From assembly GCF_000007705.1 (NCBI RefSeq), contig NC_005085.1, positions 3,047,752-3,111,751 on the forward strand: DNA of 64,000 nucleotides, read 5' to 3'. This stretch comes from Chromobacterium violaceum ATCC 12472. Its GTDB lineage: Bacteria > Pseudomonadota > Gammaproteobacteria > Burkholderiales > Chromobacteriaceae. The notes under the pieces are model-generated. The model was not told where the DNA came from, searched no databases, and saw only the letters and a list, made by a program, of their open reading frames with translations. Below are positions 18,154-26,146 of the stretch, piece after piece (position 1 is the stretch's first letter; each line of letters begins with the position of its first letter). The translations under genes were made by a program, and so were the position numbers.

Positions 18154-18609
18154 ATGACAGGCACACCCTGCCCCGACTTCACCCTGCCCGGCACCGCCGG
18201 CGCCGATTTTCAGCTCTCCTCCAGCCGCAAGCCGCTGGTGATCTACTTCTACCCCAAGGACAACACGCCCGGCTGCACCAATGAAAGCATGGCTTTCCGC
18301 GACCTCCATCCGGAATTCGCCGCGCTGGGCGCCGAAATCGTCGGCATCTCCCGCGACAGCCTGAAATCCCACCAGAACTTCAAGGCCAAGCTGGAGCTGC
18401 CGTTCGAGCTGCTGTCCGATTCCGAGGAAACCGCCTGCTCGCTGTTCGGCGTCATCAAGATGAAGAACATGTACGGCAAGCAGGTGCGCGGCATCGAACG
18501 CAGCACCTTCGTGATCGACGCCTCAGGCAAGGTGTCGCGCGAATGGCGCGGCGTGAAAGTGCCCGGTCACGCAGAGGAGGTGCTGGCGTACGTCAAGACG
18601 CTGAAGTAG
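18154..18609 (+). CDS. bcp: Bacterioferritin-comigratory-type peroxiredoxin
   Basis: 151-aa thiol peroxidase that reduces hydroperoxides, normally recycled by thioredoxin, which fits the nearby trxB. The peroxidatic motif is TPGCTNES with Cys41. E. coli Bcp has a resolving Cys five residues later; here that position is Met46, so this is either a 1-Cys enzyme or uses the Cys near residue 90 (ETACSLFG). AGGAG lies 7 nt before the ATG. Length is standard. Confidence 0.93.
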   Translation: MTGTPCPDFTLPGTAGADFQLSSSRKPLVIYFYPKDNTPGCTNESMAFRDLHPEFAALGAEIVGISRDSLKSHQNFKAKLELPFELLSDSEETACSLFGVIKMKNMYGKQVRGIERSTFVIDASGKVSREWRGVKVPGHAEEVLAYVKTLK

Positions 18610-18667
18610 CAAGCGATACCCGCCCGGCCAGCCGGCCGGGCCAGAACATGAACAAGGGGACCACATC

Positions 18668-20071
18668 ATGGCCGGCCGCAAAAAGACCACCGCGTGCAAG
18701 CTGTTCGTACTGGACACCAACGTACTCTTGCACGACCCCACCTGTCTGTACCGCTTCGAAGAACACGATGTGTTCATCCCCATCATCACGCTGGAAGAGC
18801 TGGACACCCACAAGAAGGGCATGTCCGAAGTGGCGCGCAACGCCCGCCAGGCCAGCCGCTTCCTGGACGACATCATCAGCGGCAACGAGCTGAACATCTC
18901 CGAGGGCATCCCCCTCAAGCACGCCAGCCGCGACGCCGCCAGCGGCAAGCTGATCCTGCAGACCCAGGCCATCAACGGCACCCTGCCCTCGTCGCTGCCC
19001 ATGGGCAAGGCCGACAACCAGATCCTCGGCATCGTGATGGCGCTGAAGAGCCACTACCAGGGCCGCGCCGTCATCCTGGTGTCCAAGGACATCAATATGC
19101 GCATCAAGGCCCGCGCGCTGGGCCTGGAGGCGGAAGACTACTTCAACGACAAGGTGCTGGAAGACACCGACGTGCTGTACACCGGCACCCGCGAGATCGA
19201 CCAGACTTTCTGGGAGCGCAACAGCAAGGACATCAAGTCCTGGCAGGACCACGGCCGCAGCTACTACCAGCTGTCCGGCTCGGACTGCGCCAACCTGTAC
19301 GTGAACCAGCTGCTGTGGCAGGAAGGCGAAAAGCCTTTCCAGGCGCGGGTGATCAAGGTGGAAGGCAAGACCGCGGTGCTGGAGACGCTGAAGGACTACA
19401 GCCACAACAAGAACAACGTCTGGGGCATCACCGCGCGCAACCGCGAGCAGAACTTCGCGCTGAACATGCTGATGGACCCCAATGTCGACTTCATCACCCT
19501 GTTGGGCCAGGCCGGCACCGGCAAGACGCTGCTGACGCTGGCGGCGGGGCTGGCGATGACGTTGGAGCAGAAGATCTACAGCGAGATCATCATGACCCGC
19601 GTCACCGTGCCTGTGGGCGAGGACATCGGCTTCCTGCCCGGCACCGAGGAGGAAAAGATGGCGCCGTGGATGGGCGCGCTGGAGGACAACCTTGACGTGC
19701 TGAACAAGAGCGACGACGACGGCGGCGATTGGGGCCGCGCCGCCACCCGCGACCTGATCCGCAGCCGCATCAAGGTGAAGAGCCTGAACTTCATGCGCGG
19801 CCGCACCTTCCTCAACAAATACCTGATCATCGACGAGGCGCAGAACCTGACGCCCAAGCAGATGAAAACGCTGATCACCCGCGCCGGCCCCGGCACCAAG
19901 GTGGTCTGCCTGGGCAACGTCAGCCAGATCGACACCCCCTATCTGACCGAGGGCAGTTCCGGCCTGACCTACGTGGTGGACCGCTTCAAAGGCTGGGACC
20001 ACTCCGCCCACATCACGCTGCAGCGCGGCGAGCGCTCGCGCCTGGCCGACTACGCCGGCGAAGTCTTGTAA
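18668..20071 (+). CDS. PIN-PhoH fusion ATPase (PhoH2 type)
   Basis: 467-aa protein with an N-terminal PIN nuclease domain (FVLDTNVLLHDP near 13-24; further acidic residues in ITLEELDTHK and LVSKDINMRIKA) and a C-terminal PhoH ATPase domain (Walker A GQAGTGKT 280-287, then IIDEAQN). PhoH2-type proteins are described as RNA-unwinding and RNA-cleaving enzymes driven by ATP. AGGGGA precedes the ATG by about 8 nt. The gene ends 42 nt before a strong bidirectional terminator. It lies 58 nt after bcp, possibly in the same transcript. Confidence 0.93.
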   Translation: MAGRKKTTACKLFVLDTNVLLHDPTCLYRFEEHDVFIPIITLEELDTHKKGMSEVARNARQASRFLDDIISGNELNISEGIPLKHASRDAASGKLILQTQAINGTLPSSLPMGKADNQILGIVMALKSHYQGRAVILVSKDINMRIKARALGLEAEDYFNDKVLEDTDVLYTGTREIDQTFWERNSKDIKSWQDHGRSYYQLSGSDCANLYVNQLLWQEGEKPFQARVIKVEGKTAVLETLKDYSHNKNNVWGITARNREQNFALNMLMDPNVDFITLLGQAGTGKTLLTLAAGLAMTLEQKIYSEIIMTRVTVPVGEDIGFLPGTEEEKMAPWMGALEDNLDVLNKSDDDGGDWGRAATRDLIRSRIKVKSLNFMRGRTFLNKYLIIDEAQNLTPKQMKTLITRAGPGTKVVCLGNVSQIDTPYLTEGSSGLTYVVDRFKGWDHSAHITLQRGERSRLADYAGEVL

Positions 20072-20112
20072 ACCTTGCGGCCCCGGCGCGCGGCCAGCCG
20101 TGCCCGGCATGA

Positions 20113-20146
20113 AAAACGGCGCCAGCCTCAGGCTTGGCGCCGTTTT
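20113..20146. terminator. Bidirectional terminator between PhoH gene and convergent small membrane-protein gene
   Basis: 12-bp perfect inverted repeat AAAACGGCGCCA / TGGCGCCGTTTT with a 10-nt spacer, flanked by A-tract on the left and T-tract on the right, so it can work in both directions. Confidence 0.9.
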
Positions 20147-20154
20147 CTCGGCGG

Positions 20155-20472
20155 CTACAAATCCTCCCGCTCCCGCAGGCCGCGCAGATAGCCCAGCAGA
20201 CACAGCACCGCCACGCCCAGCACCAGCAGGTCCAGCGCGAACCACTTCTTGGCGTCGCGCATGCTCTCGCTACGCGACATCAGCTCCGCGGCCTGCGCCA
20301 ACCGCTCCACGCCGTCGCGCGGCTCAGGGGGCGCGGCGCGCGCCGCGGCGTTCTCCACGCAGACCACGCAGGGCCGCGGCGGCGCCGGCTCGCTTTCCAG
20401 CTCATGCCAACTCGCCGCCAGCACCGCGGCGCAAAACACGCAAAACAACAACAAAAACCTGATCATCCCCAT
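20155..20472 (-). CDS. Small membrane protein, unrecognised
   Basis: 105 aa. Residues 3-20 (MIRFLLLFCVFCAAVLAA) form a signal sequence or first membrane segment; a CVVCVEN Cys pair lies near residue 35; a charged middle helix follows; FALDLLVLGVAVLCLLGYL near 78-96 is a clear membrane segment before a short charged tail. I do not recognise a family. The convergent terminator just past its stop supports a real gene. The start could equally be the second Met (20466). Two membrane segments with a short periplasmic part holding the Cys pair is the likely topology. Confidence 0.55.
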   Translation of the reverse strand: MGMIRFLLLFCVFCAAVLAASWHELESEPAPPRPCVVCVENAAARAAPPEPRDGVERLAQAAELMSRSESMRDAKKWFALDLLVLGVAVLCLLGYLRGLREREDL

Positions 20473-20710
20473 CCGGCGCGCCCGCGCGCGCCGACCTCAT
20501 CCGCCCAGCACAAAAACAATCGCCGCCGGGCATGGGCCCCTGCGGCGATTTCCGGCTGGCGGCCACGCGCCAACCGATCACTCCCTGCAACGGTTTGCAG
20601 TTTTTAACAATCGCGCGCTCCGGTCAATCAATCGACCAAGCGCAGGACAATCCCGCGTCATCCGCGCCACAAACATGCCAAACAGTTAGAATTTTCTTTG
20701 TGCGCGCTGG

Positions 20711-21571
20711 TCAGCGCCTGCCCCGCCCCGTCACCGCATCCGGCCCGTACAGGCTCCACTCGCTGATCAGCAGCATGCCGTCCGCCGTGGCCACCAGCAA
20801 TTGCTCGGCCTGGGAATAGATCAGGCTGCCCGGCGCGAAATTGTGCGTCTCGGTCCAGCCCTCGGCGCGGTGGACGAAGAAGGTGACGTTGTTGACCACC
20901 GCCGCGCACTCGAAATCGCCGAAGGCCCGCACCTGGCGCAGCAGCTCCGCCGTGGTGCGGCTGAAATCCAGCATCCGGTCGTGATCGGTCCACAGCGGCC
21001 AGTAGCTGCCGCCCTCGCCCTGCGGCCTGGCGTCGCGCCACAGGCGGTCGAAATCATGCGCCAGCCGGTGGCTCAGCCTATGCAAGGCCAGCTGCAGCTT
21101 GATATCCAGCATCTGGTGGCTGTCGGCCTCGCCCAGCGGAAACCGCTCCTGATCCAGGATGTCCCCGGCGTCGAAATCCGGGCCCACCTTGTGGCAGGTG
21201 CAGGCCCACTCCCGATGCCCGTCCAGCAGCGCGCGCACCTGCGGATACGGCCCGCGGCCCAGCGGCAGTGGCGAAGGATGGAAATTGACCGCGTACTTCA
21301 GGTAGGACGTCCAGTCGGGAATGCGCCAATTGTAGCTGCCCACCAGCAGCGCCTCGCAGCCCTGCTCGGCCAGTTCCGCCAGATCATGCGTCCGCAGCGG
21401 CGACAGCTGCAGCGGCAGCTTGCGCTGCTCTGCGAAGGCCACCGACAGCTTGTTGTGGTGCATCCGGTGGTCCACCGGCGTGCAGAACACCTTCAGCGGC
21501 TGCCAGCCGGCCTGCAGGAACACGTCCAGCACTGGTTTGAAACGATCGGAAAGCGTAATCGCGAAACGCAT
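20711..21571 (-). CDS. Formyltransferase-family protein
   Basis: 286-aa protein with a Formyl_trans_N-like domain. It keeps the catalytic Asn-x-His (VNFHPSPLPLGRGPYP) and the following Asp in DFDAGDILDQE that characterise methionyl-tRNA and sugar-nucleotide formyltransferases, and has a C-terminal domain like Fmt (residues about 195-286). The N-terminal part (MRFAITLSD) is shorter and less conserved than Fmt, and it is not beside def or other translation genes, so it is probably not the housekeeping Fmt. The substrate is unknown. Start chosen at 21571; an upstream ATG at 21589 is possible. A class-III aminotransferase gene lies upstream on the same strand; the 226-nt gap holds a dispersed repeat. 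Confidence 0.7.
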   Translation of the reverse strand: MRFAITLSDRFKPVLDVFLQAGWQPLKVFCTPVDHRMHHNKLSVAFAEQRKLPLQLSPLRTHDLAELAEQGCEALLVGSYNWRIPDWTSYLKYAVNFHPSPLPLGRGPYPQVRALLDGHREWACTCHKVGPDFDAGDILDQERFPLGEADSHQMLDIKLQLALHRLSHRLAHDFDRLWRDARPQGEGGSYWPLWTDHDRMLDFSRTTAELLRQVRAFGDFECAAVVNNVTFFVHRAEGWTETHNFAPGSLIYSQAEQLLVATADGMLLISEWSLYGPDAVTGRGRR

Positions 21572-21726
21572 GGCATCCACTCGCGGCAAGCGGGCCCTTC
21601 CGGCCCGGTGCCTTGGTTATACCATCCGAGCCTCCCGCCTCCGCGGCGATGACACGCAAATTAACAGAAGGCGCCATCCTCTCACACACTCGGAGCGGCG
21701 AAGGGCAAAGCAGCTGAGCCCAGGCG

Positions 21727-21799
21727 CGCCGACGCAGACAGCGCAAGCCGCGCGGCAAGGAGGCGCAACGCAGGACCAGGGGTTTTCTCAGCGACGCTC
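21727..21799. repeat. Dispersed intergenic repeat, copy A
   Basis: About 72 bases (GCGCCGACGCAG...CAGGGGTTTT) match, at roughly 80 percent, the reverse complement of 49936-50008. The shared core includes GGCGCAACGCAG and CAGGGGTTTT. This copy lies between the aminotransferase stop and the formyltransferase start. Confidence 0.65.
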
Positions 21800-23159
21800 A
21801 GGCCCTCGCCTGCTCCAGCCATTCGCCGAAGACCTCCAGCAGGCGCTGCGCGTCGGCATCCTCGGTATGCGGGCTGAGCAGCAGCATATTGTGGAAGGGC
21901 GTGATCAGCAGGCCGCGGTTCAGTAAGTAAAGATGAATATAGCGCTCCAGCTCCTCGTCCTGCCCCGCGCCGGCCTCGCTGCCGTTGCGCGGCGGCCTGG
22001 CGGCGAACTGGAACTCGCAGCGCGCGCCCAGCTGCGTCACGCACCAGGGCAAGGCGAAGCGGGCGAACAGCTCGCGCAGGCCCTGCGCCAGCCGGCCGGC
22101 GCGCTCCAGCATGATGCGGTAATTGTCATCCGTCATCACCTGGGACAGGTTGGCGCGCATCGCCGCGCAGGCCAGCCGGTTGGCGCTCAGCGTGGTGCCG
22201 ATGCCGGAATGGCCGGGCGGCGCGGCGCGCTTGGCCTGCTGCGCCCGCGCAGCCAGATCGGCGCTGAAGCCGTAGGCGGCGGCCGGCAAGCCGCCGGCCA
22301 ATGGTTTGCCCAGCACCAGCATGTCCGGCCGCAAGCCGTGCGCGGCGGTATAGCCGCCCGGGCCGCAGCTGATGGTATGGGTTTCGTCCAGCAGCAACAG
22401 GCTGCCGTGGCGGCGGATGATGGCCTGCGCCTGCTCCCAGTAGCCCGGATCGGGCAGCACCATGCCGATATTGGTCATCGCCGGCTCGGCCAGCACGCAG
22501 GCGACGCGGCCATCGGCCAGCGCCGCCTCCAGCCCCTCCAGGTCGTTGAACTCCGCCACCCGGGTATGCTCGGTCAGATCGTAGACCTGGCCCAGCAAAC
22601 TGGCGCGCGGCCTCGCCTCCCCGTCCGCCAGGTCGACGAAGACATCATCCACCGTGCCGTGGTAGCAGCCGTTGAACACCAGGATGCGGTCGCGGCCGGT
22701 GACCGCCCGCGCCCAGCGGATGGCGAAGCGGTTGGCGTCGCTGGCCGACAGCGCGAACTGCCACACCGGCAGGCCGAAGCGCCGCGACAGCTCCTCCGCC
22801 ACCCACAGCGCGTCCTCGCCGGGCAGCATCGCGGTCATGCCGCGTGCCGACTCTAGGGCGATGGCCTGCGCCACCGGCGCCGGCGAGTGGCCAAACATCG
22901 CGCCGGTGTCGCCCAGGCAGAAGTCGGCGTAGACATGGCCATCCACATCGGTCAGCCTCGCGTCCCGCGCCTCGGCCAGGAACAGTGAGCGCGGCGTCGG
23001 CCAATCGTCCATCCAGTGCAGCGGCACGCCGAACAGCAAATGCCCGCCGGCCCGCTCCGCCAGCGCCAGGGAGCGCGGGCGGCGCGCCAGGAAATCCGCC
23101 GTCTCGCGCGCATGCAGCGCGCGCGCCTTGTCCAGATCAATGCCGTGCCGAATCGCCAT
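21798..23159 (-). CDS. Class-III PLP-dependent aminotransferase
   Basis: 453-aa aminotransferase of the glutamate-1-semialdehyde/ornithine aminotransferase fold. Visible are DFCLGDTGAMFGHSP near 81-95, FNGCYHGTVDDVF (phosphate-binding loop), LLLDETHT with the PLP-contacting Asp, and the Schiff-base Lys in VLGKPLAGGLPAA. The TLSANRLACAAM segment also fits. It resembles members annotated only as aspartate aminotransferase family; donor and acceptor are unknown. The start at 23159 fits the family N-terminus. It lies 121 nt downstream of a terminator that isolates it from the KorA-like gene. Confidence 0.85.
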   Translation of the reverse strand: MAIRHGIDLDKARALHARETADFLARRPRSLALAERAGGHLLFGVPLHWMDDWPTPRSLFLAEARDARLTDVDGHVYADFCLGDTGAMFGHSPAPVAQAIALESARGMTAMLPGEDALWVAEELSRRFGLPVWQFALSASDANRFAIRWARAVTGRDRILVFNGCYHGTVDDVFVDLADGEARPRASLLGQVYDLTEHTRVAEFNDLEGLEAALADGRVACVLAEPAMTNIGMVLPDPGYWEQAQAIIRRHGSLLLLDETHTISCGPGGYTAAHGLRPDMLVLGKPLAGGLPAAAYGFSADLAARAQQAKRAAPPGHSGIGTTLSANRLACAAMRANLSQVMTDDNYRIMLERAGRLAQGLRELFARFALPWCVTQLGARCEFQFAARPPRNGSEAGAGQDEELERYIHLYLLNRGLLITPFHNMLLLSPHTEDADAQRLLEVFGEWLEQARA

Positions 23160-23231
23160 GCTCGCAGCTCCTGTCGCGCGGGATGCGGCCAGTATGCCAA
23201 ATTCCGCCGGGCATGATCCACCACGACAAAA

Positions 23232-23257
23232 GGCCCGGAGGAAAAACGCTCCGGGCC
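23232..23257 (-). terminator. Terminator downstream of the KorA-like gene
   Basis: 9-bp inverted repeat GGCCCGGAG / CTCCGGGCC with an 8-nt loop. On the minus strand TTTTG follows. It stands 24 nt after the stop of the small HTH gene. Confidence 0.8.
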
Positions 23258-23280
23258 AATGTGCTGCAATGAACGGCTAT

Positions 23281-23496
23281 TCAGCGCAGGGGCAAATGCC
23301 CCGACAGCGTGTTGAGCTTGCCTACCGCGCGACGGAAGCGCGCGTGGGCGCGGGATACGGTGGATTCGCTGATGTCCATCTGCTGCGCGGCGAAGTAGCC
23401 TGTCATGCCTTCCACCTCCATCAGCCACACCGCCTCGCGCGAACGTTTCTTCATGCCGATCAGGTCGGCCACCACATTGAAATCGTCCAACTTCAT
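23281..23496 (-). CDS. KorA/TrfB-like helix-turn-helix protein
   Basis: 71-aa protein with a helix-turn-helix: EGMTGYFAAQQMDISESTVSR (residues 30-50, recognition helix around SESTVSRAHARF). The N-terminal MKLDDFNVVADLIGMKKRS and overall arrangement resemble the TrfB/KorA repressors of broad-host-range plasmids, though it is shorter. The start at 23496 is fixed by GGGGAGG 7 nt upstream; the in-frame ATG at 23511 lacks a site. It has its own terminator. No partition or conjugation gene accompanies it, so it is an orphan regulator, possibly a plasmid relic. Confidence 0.65.
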   Translation of the reverse strand: MKLDDFNVVADLIGMKKRSREAVWLMEVEGMTGYFAAQQMDISESTVSRAHARFRRAVGKLNTLSGHLPLR

Positions 23497-23640
23497 CTTA
23501 TGCCTCCCCATGTAGTCTCGGTTTCCGGCCTGCGCCGGAGAGCAAAACATGTCCTTGCCCTTTCAGCATAGATGCTTGCAGAAAAAATGCAGGTATCGAG
23601 CGGTCTGGCTTTGTCATTTTTCGTAGGGCTTACATCGAGG

Positions 23641-24420
23641 CTAGTTCGTGATGGCGATATATGGCTCAGGCGCGATGCCGGGGGGAGTATCGTCTGGCCG
23701 CCATTTTTGAAACATGGAACCGAAGGTACCATCCCGCTTCATTGCAACCAGCATACGCTGCCAAGCGATGACAAATTCTGATGGGGTATCCAGAGAACAA
23801 GCGATATAGGACTGGCTTTGGTTAACCAGCATGACCATTTCGACATCGTCCAACCGCGCCTCAGCCTTCACTAGCAGTCTGGGTAAGGTAAATGCAGCTG
23901 CAAACATGAGTTTGCCACGGTCGTGCAGCAACATCGCAACCATCGTTTCGGGGGACATGGTTGGTTCAAGGTTGCTAAAACCCAGCTTCTTTAGCAAGTC
24001 ATGGGTGTACCAACCCTTGGGAACGAGTACGCGATCAACTGCCTTGGCCTCCGCGAGATTGTGTATGCGAAGGCGATTGCTACGCTTGGCATAAAACCCG
24101 AACCGTCCGGTGGTAACCGGTCCAATCCATTGGAATTTGTTTTCGCGCTCCGGCGTCCGTGCCATGTCCAGAATACATGTGGTCGGCTCACTTTGCAGCT
24201 TTGCAAAGGCTCGTGCCCAAGGCAACATAGTAATGGGGAGTTGCTGTCCGAGACGGTGTTGAATTTCGTGTGCAACCTCGGGATATAACCCGACGATATC
24301 CCCTTCCTTGGTAAAGTTGTTAGGCTCCTCTTCGTGGGTCAGCAGTTGAACGGCGTTGGCATTCTCGCCAAGAGCGACCAGCAATGACAAACAGTAGGCA
24401 ATACGCCACAGGCTACCCAT
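23641..24420 (-). CDS. Periplasmic binding protein, SBP_bac_3-like
   Basis: 259-aa predicted periplasmic protein: signal peptide MGSLWRIAYCLSLLVALGENANA, then VQLLTHEEEPNNF and the GLYPEVAHEIQHRLGQ segment usual at the ligand site of family-3 binding proteins. WARAFAKLQSEPTTCILDMARTPER also matches this group. AGGAGAGAG directly precedes the ATG at 24420. No transporter genes adjoin it. Base composition is less GC-rich than its neighbours, as is the following intergenic stretch, hinting at a different origin. Ligand unknown. Confidence 0.75.
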   Translation of the reverse strand: MGSLWRIAYCLSLLVALGENANAVQLLTHEEEPNNFTKEGDIVGLYPEVAHEIQHRLGQQLPITMLPWARAFAKLQSEPTTCILDMARTPERENKFQWIGPVTTGRFGFYAKRSNRLRIHNLAEAKAVDRVLVPKGWYTHDLLKKLGFSNLEPTMSPETMVAMLLHDRGKLMFAAAFTLPRLLVKAEARLDDVEMVMLVNQSQSYIACSLDTPSEFVIAWQRMLVAMKRDGTFGSMFQKWRPDDTPPGIAPEPYIAITN

Positions 24421-24897
24421 CACCTCTCTCCTTCGAGGAGCTCCGCCTCTTGATTATTATCGATGACAATGAGCTTGCCCGCGCGGCCATTGCTAGCCGC
24501 CAGGGTGACCGGAGTTTTGGCAGTCACGTTAGGCGGCTTCGCGCTGTTGTCTTAGCCGCTCGCACAAAGCAAATCCGGTTAGGGTGGTTGTGACGACGCT
24601 GCGAATGACCACTTTTCAGCTACTTGTTCGATGCGTCCGATTTCCGCTTAGGGTCGCCAGTACGGGCGTTGCCTGGTTCGTCCGCGAAGACCGACAAGCT
24701 GCCGGCGTGGATACCATGATGCATCAGAATCTCGCGCAAGCAAACCGCAAGCCAGCATTGCTGGCCGCTCCCTTGCCGCCACAAGTCACCTAGCCAAGCC
24801 GACAAACGATAAAAAAAGAAGCCGGCCTCTGCACGAAGAAAGCCGGCCCGAAGGCGGAGGAGTACGCCGGGGGAAATGTCGTTTTGCCTGGCCGCGC
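24421..24897. other. Long intergenic region without a recognised gene
   Basis: About 470 bases of lower-GC sequence. ORFs of 61-69 codons on both strands have no supporting ribosome-binding site or family resemblance. Apart from the terminator near 24811-24847 nothing is recognisable; it may be decayed coding sequence. Confidence 0.5.
24811..24847 (-). terminator. Terminator of the hydroxyproline/binding-protein operon
   Basis: GCCGGC arms (24821-24826 and 24842-24847) with a 15-nt loop, followed on the minus strand by a run of seven T residues. It lies about 50 nt past the LivJ-like stop codon. Confidence 0.6.
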
Positions 24898-26046
24898 TCA
24901 GCGGACCACCGTCTCCACGGCCCAGGCGTTGTTCTTCACCGTGGACAGCGTCACCGGCGCTTTCAACAGATTGCCGTTGGGCGCGAAGGCGAAGTCCGCC
25001 GTCACGCCGCTGTAGCGGATGGCGGCCAGCTTGGGCAGGTATTTGGCCGGCTCCACCGAGCCCGCCTGCTTCATGGCCGCGGCCACCAGCATCACGCCGT
25101 CGTAGAATTGCGGCCCCAGCAGCACCACGTCCTGATGGAAACGTGCCTTGTAGCGGCGCTCGAACTCTTTGCCCGCCGGGCGGGCGCTCAGCACGCCGCC
25201 GGCCACCGCCGAGTAGTGGCCGGCCGCGTCCGCGCCGGCCAGTTGGATGAAGGTGGGGGTGTTGAGCATGTCGCCGCCCATCAGCTTGGCCTTGAGCCCC
25301 AACCGCTTCATCTGCTTGACCATGGGCGCGGCCTGGGCGTCGGCGCCGCCGTAGAACACCACGTCCGGATTGACGGCCTTGAGCGAGGTGAGAATGGCGG
25401 TGAAGTCGGTGGCCTTGTCGGTGGTGAATTCGCGGCGCGTCACCTTGCCGCCGTTGGCGGCCACCGCCTTGACGAACTCGTCGGCAATGCCCTGGCCGTA
25501 GGCGGTGCGGTCGTCGATGGCGACGATGCTCTTGGCCTTCATCATTTTGACGGCGAACTGCCCCAGCGCGCCGCCTATCTGGCTGTCGCTGCCCACCAGG
25601 CGGAAGGCGGTTTTGTAGCCTTGCTGGGTATAGGCCGGGTTGGTGGCCACCGACAGCTGCGGAATGCCGACGTCGGAATACAGGCGCGAGGCCGGGATGG
25701 ACACGCCGGAGTTGAAGTGGCCGATGACGGCTTTCACGCCGGCGTCCACCAGCCGCTGCGCCGCCTGGGTGCCGATGCGCGGGTCGGCCTGGTCGTCCTC
25801 GGACACCAGTTCGAACTTGATCTTCTGCCCGCCCACCACCAGGCCCTTGGCGTTGACATCGTCCACCGCCATTTTGGCGGCGTTTTCATTGTCCTTGCCA
25901 TAGTGGGCCTGCGGGCCGGACAGCGGCGAGGCGAAGCCTATCTTGACCACGGTATCGGCATGGGCCGCCGCCATGGCGAACGGCGCCATCATGCCGCCCA
26001 GCGCCACCACCCAGTTCATTTCCGCAAACAGTTTGTTCCAAGCCAT
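24898..26046 (-). CDS. LivJ/LivK-type branched-chain amino-acid binding protein
   Basis: 382-aa periplasmic binding protein of the Leu/Ile/Val (Peripla_BP_6) family. After a signal peptide ending AAAHA the mature part starts DTVVKIGFASPLSGPQAHYGKD, followed by AVDDVNAKG, VIGHFNSGVSIPAS and AIDDRTAYGQG, all standard. AAGGAGAC stands before the ATG. It follows the hydroxyproline dehydrogenase gene after 100 nt on the same strand, which suggests that in this operon it binds hydroxyproline or a related imino acid (inference from position). The matching permease and ATPase genes are not in the window. Confidence 0.88.
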   Translation of the reverse strand: MAWNKLFAEMNWVVALGGMMAPFAMAAAHADTVVKIGFASPLSGPQAHYGKDNENAAKMAVDDVNAKGLVVGGQKIKFELVSEDDQADPRIGTQAAQRLVDAGVKAVIGHFNSGVSIPASRLYSDVGIPQLSVATNPAYTQQGYKTAFRLVGSDSQIGGALGQFAVKMMKAKSIVAIDDRTAYGQGIADEFVKAVAANGGKVTRREFTTDKATDFTAILTSLKAVNPDVVFYGGADAQAAPMVKQMKRLGLKAKLMGGDMLNTPTFIQLAGADAAGHYSAVAGGVLSARPAGKEFERRYKARFHQDVVLLGPQFYDGVMLVAAAMKQAGSVEPAKYLPKLAAIRYSGVTADFAFAPNGNLLKAPVTLSTVKNNAWAVETVVR

Positions 26047-26146
26047 GAGATGTCTCCTTTATTGCTGCATTGACCAGGGCAAGCCACCCGGCCCGCCCTG
26101 CTACCGCTCCCCCGCAGCGGCCGGTCTGCGCCGGCCTGCCGCGGGT

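Noticed and set aside
24424-24897. Small ORFs as decayed transposase
   Set aside because: No convincing transposase motif could be read on either strand.
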